Assembly: GCA_038025085.1 (NCBI GenBank)
Contig: CM076140.1
Location: 38,315,501 to 38,379,500, forward strand
Source of the DNA: Tetragonia tetragonoides
Taxonomy: Eukaryota > Streptophyta > Magnoliopsida > Caryophyllales > Aizoaceae
Length of the DNA: 64,000 nt
Direction: 5' to 3'
Position numbers and translations under genes: made by a program. The notes under the pieces were generated by a model. It saw only the letters and a list, made by a program, of their open reading frames with translations. It made no database searches and was not told the origin of the DNA. Positions 57,300-64,000 of this stretch are shown in pieces (positions within the stretch are counted from its first letter, which is position 1; each line of letters begins with the position of its first letter).

Positions 57300-58401
57300 A
57301 TCGAAGAAGATCCTTGATACCAAGACGTCTTCAACTACATCACCAAAGGAATATACCCTCAAGACGCACCAATAAGGCCATCCGTCTCTTAGCGGCGCAA
57401 TACATAGAATACAAGGGGGTTCTATACAAGAAATCCCACAACGGGATCAACCTCAGATGTGTGAACTCCTAATAAGCCGCAGAAATCATGGACGAGGTAC
57501 ACAATGGCGTGTGCGGACCACACATGAATGGTCGTATGCTCTCTAGAAAGGTCCTACGACTGGGATACTATTGGACCACTATGGAAAGGGATTGTTACGA
57601 CTATGTCAAGAAGTGAAAGAAGTGTTAGATATATGCCAACCTGCAGCATATGTCACCCTCAACGCTCCATAACTTCACATCCCCTTGGCCATTTTCCGCA
57701 TGGAGAATAGATATTATTGGTAAAATTACCTCAAAAGGCTCGGGAGGACATGAATACATCCTAGTAGCCATAGACTATTTTACCAAATGGGTTTAAGCCC
57801 AATCCTATGCCGTCCTCACCTCCAAACAAGTGTCAAAATTCATAAGGAACAACATCATTTGCCGATACGGCGTTCCGCATGAAATCATTAGTGACCATGG
57901 ATCCCATTTCAAAGCCGAAACAGCCACCCACCTCAAAAACTACAAAATCCAGCACCACAAATCATCCCCGTACCGTCCCCAAACAAATAGCGCAGTAGAA
58001 GCAGCCAACAAAAACCTCAAGACTATCATTGAAAAGATGATAGAAAATTATAAAGATTGGCCCATAAAACTCCCATTTGCCCTTTGGGAATATAGGACGT
58101 CAATAAGATCATCTACGGGAGCAACACCTTATTCTCTAGTCTACGGAATGGAAGCAGTGCTAACATAGAACTCCAACTACCCTCCATGCGCATAGCCTTA
58201 GAGGGTGAAATTTCCGAAACCCAATGGTTACAAGCCCGCTACGAAGAACTCATGTACACAGATGAAAGACGCCTACGGGCCCTAGACCACTCCCACATGT
58301 ACCAGCAACGCATGGCAAGAGCGTTCAACAAAAAAGTTCGACCTCGAAATTTAAAGGAAGGGGATTTAGTTTGGAAAGAATTATGTACCCCAGTTACTGA
58401 C
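57300..58401 (+). pseudogene. integrase of element C, interrupted at its end by element E
   Basis: Integrase inserts the cDNA. The zinc-binding front (EVHNGVCGPHMNGRML, then LGYYWTTM) is at 57490-57600. The catalytic core has WRIDIIG near 57705, SDHGSHF near 57890 and NSAVEAANK near 57995; 34 residues separate the last two acidic residues, one fewer than usual. The C-terminal motif FNKKVRPRNLKEGDLVWK is at 58325-58378. Stops at several points. After VWKEL the sequence meets TGTTGAGC, the start of another LTR. Confidence 0.88.
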
Positions 58402-59241
58402 TGTTGAGCACAATTTTCATACATTTTTAGTACCTCTAATTATTACTTTTGCTATTGAATAAATCCTAATTCAAGTGTTTTGCAAATTATTTTGCAGGAA
58501 TAGAAGAAAATAAGGAAATCATTTAATTCTTGAAAATCAACAAAAAGAGAAAAAGTGCAGATGCTCACGTATACAAAAAGAACACAGATTAAGTGAATGG
58601 AGGAAGTCAAAGGCTCAAAGCCCATTTCCCACCAAATTTCATGCAACTGAGAGGAGCCCATAACATTATAACATCACCGTCATACCTCATATAAAAGGAG
58701 GACTAGGACGGCGGAACAGAGATACAGTAGTTTTACAGTAGTTTAGTCTAGTTTAGTTTTAATTAGGTTTAGGTTTAGCTGTAATTTAGTTTTAGGGTTC
58801 AAACTTCAAAGTTTCATTATTCGTTCTAGCACTGTAATTTCAGCAGTTTAATTATTAGTTTTGGTTATTGTTTTTCATACTTTTGTTTACAATTGCAACC
58901 TTGATCATTCAAGTAAGTATTTTCTTTTATTGTTCAATGCATCGTTTTATGCAACCGATTACTATTTTATATCTTTCTCAATATTTGTTTACTGGTTAGA
59001 CCCAATTGGGTGACACAATTGGATTGTAATTGGTTAAAAGAATTTGACTTTTTACTTGTTTACGCTTTTGTTTATTCTTTTTCATAGTTACAGTCATGTT
59101 TTATATTAATCGTTCTTTTAGTTCAGTTCGTTAATTTATAATTAATAGTGACATAATTGTGTAAACCCATCCTCGTGGGATCGACCCGTATTTGTATATG
59201 CTAGCTACAACTACACCGTGCACTTGTGGTATTTTAACTCA
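58402..59241 (+). repeat. 5' LTR of element E
   Basis: 840 bp, TG...CA ends, containing a TATAAAAGG box at 58691-58699. Confidence 0.7.
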
Positions 59242-59250
59242 ATAAATTTT

Positions 59251-59268
59251 TGGCCCCATTGCCGGGGA
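59251..59268 (+). promoter_or_regulatory. primer-binding site of element E
   Basis: TGGCCCCATTGCCGGGGA differs at two bases from the site of element D, so it is either a variant or decayed. Confidence 0.7.
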
Positions 59269-59935
59269 TGAGCGTTACACAGTTATGTCACTTTTATTTT
59301 ATTGCAATTAGCTTCTTCTTTTTTATGTCAATATTCATTGAAATTTTCTTGCAAATCCTAGTTGACCCATGACTTTATTTTCCAGTGAAAATCTTACGGT
59401 TTATTTTGTTTACTAGTATATTTAGTTAATCTGGAAAGAATTCATCCTATTAAGATTACTAATAGTTGGTTATAGTTCAATGTGGTGTGATTACATCTTT
59501 TTCTATTATTTATCTTTGATCGAAACTGCTTAGAGTTACTTGTTCTTGTTCTATTCAGTAGTTCTACGTTTTGTTCTTTTTATTGGTAGCTATTTGTTTG
59601 ATTGTGCTCCTTGTGTTGGTTTTTTTCTAGTTTAGTATTTTGTGTTTCTGGTTTCCAAAAAAAAAAAAACAAAAAAAAAACAAATTCTTTGGTTTCGTTT
59701 CTTTTTCTAAGCTGAGTGTAGTAGTGCTAGTGGATTTATGCACGCCTTACCTTTAACATGCTAGCCTATGTCCTATCGTTTCTATGTATCAGTTACTTGT
59801 TCCTTGGGAATTTCTTGCACACCGACTGTTCTGTTACCTCTAGTTGCTATTTTTATTTGGGTGTTACTATTTACCGCCGTAAAATTACTTATTACCGCCC
59901 TTGGAAATTACAATATTGTCCCCGCTCACATTTTC

Positions 59936-60040
59936 ACCCTTCTTCCTCCCTTTCTCCCACTCTCCCTCTCCCTCTCTAACTCTCCCACACCAATTCTCCC
60001 TCTCTACCACACCCACCCACTCTCACACCCACCCACATTC
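59936..60040 (+). promoter_or_regulatory. pyrimidine-rich leader of the MULE gene
   Basis: A long CT-rich stretch 50-150 bases upstream of the likely start codon, as in plant core promoters and leaders (Y-patch). No convincing TATA box. Confidence 0.45.
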
Positions 60041-60079
60041 ACCAACATTCTCTCACCGGCAAGCAAGGAACGACCGCAA

Positions 60080-63000
60080 ATGTCTTCCGGCGACCAAGAA
60101 GTGCCGTCGACGCCGTCCGAGGTAATTTTTTTTTTTCGCAGAAATTGGGTCGGGCGTCTGTAATTTCCGCCTGATCCATGGAACAGGCGAAAAATCTCAG
60201 ACGCCTGTTCCATGGATCAGGCGCGAATCTTAGACGCCTGATCCATGGATCAGGCGAGAATCTCAGACGCCTGATCCATGGTTTAGACGGAAATTTCAGA
60301 CGCCTGTTCCATGGATCAGGCGGGAATTGCAGACGCCTAGTCTATGGAATGAGCTTTGATTTTTCCGTCTGTTCTTTGGTGTAAGCGAAAATAACGGACG
60401 CCTCCCCTTTGTTAAGGCGGAATTCGCAAAAGTCTAAGTGCGTTTGATTAACATTAATGTCGTTGATTTCATCAGGTTCCTTTGGAGCGGTTCGGTGGTG
60501 ATGGTGTTGATTACAGTACGCATTTTGTGTCTGATGTGATGTTTGAAAGTGATACAGACGCAATTAATTGGGCAAAACAAATTGCCCTTCATATCGGGTT
60601 TGAGTTGATAATTTCCTCACACAAGAACAACGAAAGCGTGAAATTGTTAAGATGCAATCGAGGTGAACGCTACAGCGGGGAATTAAGAGACTTAGACGCT
60701 GCTGTTCGGAAGAACACGAAAACGAAGGCCTGCAAATGTACGTTCCAGTTAAGGGCTGAACGCGTGTATGGGTGTAGTAGTTGGGTGATTGTCACATTGC
60801 CTGGGATCAGGGGTACGCACAACCATGGCTTTCTCGTGTTCCCTGAGGGATATCGTCAGTTGAGTGGTCTTAGTCCTGGGTCAAAAAAGATCGTTCGTGA
60901 CATGACTTCGGCTCAATCAAAGCCATGTGCTATCTTGGCCTCCATTCAGGAAAAATTTCCTGAGGACATGGCAACTAGACGGCATGTTTACAACTACAGA
61001 TATCGTATCAGGAAACTTGATTTTGAAGATAGAGATGTCATTGGTCAGTTTCATCATTTAGCTGTGGATAATAACTACGTACATTGGACAAGAGCCGACC
61101 CAGATACTAATGAGGTAACTCACGTGTTCATGGCACACCCAACATCAATTCAGTTACTTCGGTCTTTTCCGCGGTTGATTGGCTTGGATTCCACGTACAA
61201 AACAAACAAGTACAAGATGCCATTCCTTGAGATAGTGGGGATAACTCCAACCAACAAGAACTTCCTCATCGCTTATGCCATTATGAAGGATGAGACTGAG
61301 GCAAGCTATGCGTGGGTGTTAGACAAGTTGAGAATGATCATTGGATATGATGTACAGCCTACAGCTATTGTGACCGATCGCGAGCTAGGGTTGATGACAC
61401 CAATTAGAGAGATATTTCCCGAGAGTGCCCATTTGCTCTGTACATGGCACATTAACAAAGTTGTTGAAGACAAGGTGTACAGACTTTGTGGAAAAGATAA
61501 GGCCATCGCGCAGAGGTTCAAGAATGGAAAATGGAAAGCTATCATGGAAGCTTCAACAGAAGCTGATTACGATAGAGCAATGCGTACGATGAAGGATAAT
61601 TGGAGTTCTTTTCCTCACGTGATATCCTACGTAGAGGGGACCTGGCTGAGATATAAAGAGATGTTTGTAGCTGCTTGGACGAACAAGGTGTTACATTTTG
61701 GCAACACTACGACGTGCAGAGTGGAGAGTGCACATGCCGTGCTAAAACAGTGGTTGAACACCTCAACTGGAGCTCTCGACAATGTTTGGACCAAGGTAAA
61801 CAAGGCAATCGATTCACAACTAACTCAGATCAGGTACACACTTGAAGAGTGCAGAAGACGCAAAGCTGTGTTGTACTCGGGTTTCCCATTCAACTACCTG
61901 AGCGGGTATGTTTCTCATTACTGCTTAGGAATATTGTCGGGTGAGCTAAAGAGGATGAGAGACTTGAGTGACCAGGTGTATGATCGTTGCGGTTGTGTAT
62001 TGAGATCCACTCATCAGATCCCGTGTGCGTGTGAGTGGAAAACGGCCATAGACACGGCAACGCCAGTTAGTTTGGAAAGTGTCCACATTTTTTGGCGAAC
62101 ACTCGTCATTAGTGACCCAGTGGAGATACCTGCGATGGACGGGACTGAGCATCCATCTGAGGATCATAGGTATTTTCGCTCTCTCATTGACGAGGTTAAC
62201 TCTAGCGACCCGACAGTTGTTCGCAGTATATCTATCCTAATACATGACCAGCTTCATCCTGATGAAGTAAGCTACGTTGAGCCTCCAGCGAACACGACAG
62301 TCAGAGGTCGACCGAGAGGGAGTTCCTCTACCAAACGTGATCCTAGTTCATGGGAGTACAGCCAGAGCCGCCGTGGTCGAGCTAGGTCATCCAGTTCGAG
62401 CCGCGGGCGTGGTCGGAGCTCCTCCTCATCGAATAACGTCGTGCGGAGTACTGGTATGAATTCATTTCGTAAGATGTAATTAGTGTTCTTAAGTAGTTAC
62501 TCATGTGCACTGTCAATGACTTTTTCATTCTTTGTCTTGTAGATGGATGCGGAATAGATGTCACTGAATTTCATCATGTTGACAAAATTCCAGGAATCAT
62601 CCTACCATTCGTTGAAGGATGTCTCGACGTGGTTAGTGATGGTAACTGTGGTTTCCGTGTCATTGCAGACTACGTATTCGGAGACCAAGAGCAATGGCGA
62701 TGGACGAGAGTTTGCATTGCAAACGAAATCATAGCGAACCGAGCACTGTACGAACACATGTACATTGACGGGGTCGACGCTGGGTACCGCCGTATTATGT
62801 GGGACGGAGGTGCGTGTCAAGAGGATCACTGGATGACAGTAGTGGAGGATTTGTTCCCGATTGCTAACATCTTCAATGCAGCGATTATGTTTTTCGGGTA
62901 CAGTAACGGAAGAGGGTTACACGCATGTTTCACTGTACTTCCATTGCGAGCACCTTCAACTATTACACGTCCAGTTCGAGAATTCGTCATTGGTCACTTA

Positions 63001-63165
63001 GGTGATTCGTATAAGCATTATATCCGTCTGAACTTAGCGTCAGATTTCCCTGTTCCTCCGATATTGTCATTATGGTTTAGTTCCCGTTCTGATAGTGTCG
63101 TTGGTTGGGAGCGACCTTATGAGAGGAGGAGAGCATATCGGGATCGTTTGGCGGGTTTGATGTAA
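60080..63165 (+). CDS. MULE transposase fused to an OTU cysteine-protease domain
   Basis: Three exons, 60080-60121, 60476-62453 and 62543-63165, with GT-AG introns of 354 and 89 bases, give exactly 881 codons (880 residues) without stop. The start is MSSGDQEVP. Domains in order: FAR1-type zinc DNA-binding region (about 30-130, ending in THNHG); MULE transposase with likely catalytic D252 (GLDSTYKTN), D315 (VTDRE) and E431 (RVESAH), plus the CTWHI motif; SWIM-like C519-x-C521...C531-A-C533, where the usual last His is Cys; an AT-hook (RGRPRG) and Arg/Ser-rich stretch; an OTU domain with DGNCG (Cys709) and KHY (His832). The transposase should cut and paste the element; the OTU part may deubiquitinate. 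Apparently intact. The first exon is inferred and the least certain part. Confidence 0.87.
60158..60420. repeat. 33-bp palindromic minisatellite in intron 1 of the MULE gene
   Basis: Units of about 33 bp (about eight, decaying toward the right) are built on AGACGCCTG...CCATGG...CAGGCG. Bases 60235-60256 form a perfect 22-bp palindrome centred on CCATGG. Since 33 is a multiple of three, open frames cross it on both strands with an 11-residue repeat (RRLIHGSGENL type), but it lies between good splice signals. Confidence 0.88.
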
Positions 63166-63380
63166 TTTTTGAACCGTGTTTATTAATGGACCGATTATTA
63201 ATGTAATTTTTGTTTTTCATACGCAGCGATTATTAATAGTGTCATTTGTAGTGTCTAAAATAATAATAAATTCAAATGACAATATCATCACCAATATTGC
63301 ATAAAAAATAACATAATGAATAATAATAATATCAACTGTCATACAAACATAATGTATAAAACATAAACAATGTAATAAAT
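63166..63380. other. AT-rich spacer between convergent MULE genes
   Basis: AT-rich, with ATAATAATA-type repeats. It probably holds the 3' untranslated ends of both genes. Confidence 0.5.
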
Positions 63381-64000
63381 CATTTGGCAGCCCGCCCGTC
63401 CCTCATAAAATCCTCCATCTCCGACTGAGGACCTGCCGCCTGATCAGGAGGTACCAAACTAATCCAAGACTGAGTTGCAATGGCTAGACGATTCACCCAC
63501 TGCAAAAAAGAAGCAATGAGTGTGAGTTCAGAGATGTGTAATACGTATAGCAAAATGTAAACACGAATAGGAATTAGTTAACCACTTATATAATCGCTGT
63601 TGGATCGGGGAGGAATTACCGATCCAGGTGCTACATCGTCAGCTGTCAGCAGAGGGTGCGAGTGACGGTAGTACCACTCGAGGTAGTCATCCGTACATGC
63701 AGTGGGATCTGACGTGGATGCCTGAAACCCATGAAGAACAAGCATGTACCCTCCCGGGAACATGTGCTAGGCATCAGATGACACTCGTACGGGGTAATCA
63801 ACCCTATACGAACGACTGGTCCACGACCTGATCGCCCTCTCTGGCCTGGTGATCGGGAAGGGGATGCTCTGTACATACCCGATCTGTCGTAAACAACGAC
63901 CAGGCATGTACGGCTCGATAATCTCCCGATACCGTAGCCAGCCAATAAAGACAGTCCTCGGTACTGAAGTAACCGGGTCAGTACCGTACGGCAGCCATAC
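63381..64000 (-). pseudogene. plant mobile domain (PMD)-like gene fragment, MULE passenger
   Basis: On the minus strand a frame enters from the window end and reads WLPYGTDPVTSVPRTVF, then IEPYMPGRCLRQIGYVQSIP, a pattern typical of plant mobile domain proteins (MAIL1/phosphatase-7-long-form-like). It reaches an in-frame TAG at about 63769, continues with MFPGGYMLVLHGF and YLEWYYRHSHPLL, and ends near 63580. A second open stretch, from a TTTTTTGCAG acceptor near 63500 to a TGA at 63381, begins WVNRLAIATQSW. The exon joint could not be set in frame with confidence. PMD genes are known both as host genes and inside transposons. It could be a live gene with an extra intron or a decaying passenger. 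Confidence 0.6.

Larger units (their letters stand above)
51302..58401 (+). mobile_element. gypsy retrotransposon C (Tat/Ogre-like), missing RT-RNase H
   Basis: A 5' LTR of 1300 bp, primer site, long leader with a Stowaway MITE, gag, protease, an extra zinc-knuckle module, then integrase. There is no reverse transcriptase or RNase H anywhere between protease and integrase. The integrase end is cut at 58402 by the LTR of element E. No 3' LTR is in the window. Multiple stops and frameshifts. The gag and primer site are those of element A's lineage. Confidence 0.85.
58402..59858 (+). mobile_element. gypsy element E: 5' LTR and start of interior
   Basis: LTR from TGTTGAGCACAA (58402) to TTTAACTCA (59241), then the primer-site-like TGGCCCCATTGCCGGGGA at 59251-59268. 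The end segment has CCTCGTGGGATCGACCCG, common in Athila-type LTRs. The interior (59269-59858) is noncoding leader with A runs near 59657. It is cut by the Mutator-like element at 59859. The rest of E must lie past the window end. Confidence 0.72.
59859..64000 (+). mobile_element. Mutator-like element with OTU-fused transposase and PMD-like gene (partial)
   Basis: The left end, GGGTGTTACTATTTACCGCC, then TTATTACCGCCC and a CT-rich leader, looks like a MULE terminal region. The element carries a transposase gene (60080-63165, plus) and, facing it, a plant-mobile-domain-like fragment (minus, from the window end to about 63580). The right terminal repeat is outside the window, so the 9-bp duplication could not be tested. 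It sits in the leader of element E and is the youngest large insertion at this end. Confidence 0.8.

Noticed and set aside
60178..60384. Protein of 11-residue repeats in the MULE intron
   Set aside because: It exists because the repeat unit is 33 bp. Good splice signals at 60122 and 60475 place it in an intron.
1..64000. tRNA or rRNA genes
   Set aside because: None was recognised by eye; tRNA-like strings are the primer-binding sites of retroelements. A tRNA search program would be needed to exclude them fully.

Overview
This is a eudicot-like plant nuclear window, mostly AT-rich and built almost entirely of transposable elements. I recognise one host gene, a five-finger CCCH zinc-finger protein on the minus strand at 33000-38678. 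The mix of LINEs, Ty3/gypsy and Ty1/copia elements, solo LTRs, Stowaway-, Tourist- and hAT-like MITEs, Helitron-like ends and a Mutator-like element is typical of an intergenic plant region. I cannot name the species.

Left part (1-11000): a hAT-like MITE with an 8-bp target duplication; a decayed minus-strand LINE (485-5435) that has lost its RT active site and carries a five-copy ~363-bp tandem array; and a plus-strand LINE (5751-10747) that is full length, flanked by a perfect 15-bp duplication, yet has broken reading frames.

Middle left (11005-28311): gypsy element A (minus) keeps LTRs, a primer-binding site and gag but no pol. It is split by gypsy element B (12112-20930, minus, 747-bp LTRs, 5-bp duplication GCTTT), also gag-only. 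B is split by a 2.15-kb solo LTR (13518-15670, duplication AAGTC). A and B carry three different minisatellites. A lies against a decayed minus-strand LINE ORF1 (28312-29990). Helitron-like ends (30654-31795) and a MITE remnant follow.

Centre (32300-39100): the CCCH gene, seven exons giving 492 codons in frame, with TATA box and GA-rich leader, flanked by MITEs of one family.

Middle right (39280-51301): a copia remnant split by a gypsy solo LTR (41020-45086, duplication CAAAG), itself holding a copia solo LTR (41211-42251, duplication ACAAA) with a long alternating purine-pyrimidine tract, plus a MITE. Then a 5'-truncated LINE and a non-autonomous gypsy element D.

Right (51302-64000): gypsy element C (plus) has gag, protease, an extra zinc-knuckle module and integrase but no reverse transcriptase. 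It is cut by the LTR of element E, and E's leader is cut by a Mutator-like element running off the window. That element encodes an intact-looking 880-residue protein joining FAR1-type DNA binding, MULE transposase, SWIM-like motif, AT-hook/RS tail and an OTU cysteine-protease domain. On the opposite strand it carries a gene fragment resembling the plant mobile domain. A 33-bp palindromic minisatellite lies in the first intron. This composite transposon is the most interesting system here.
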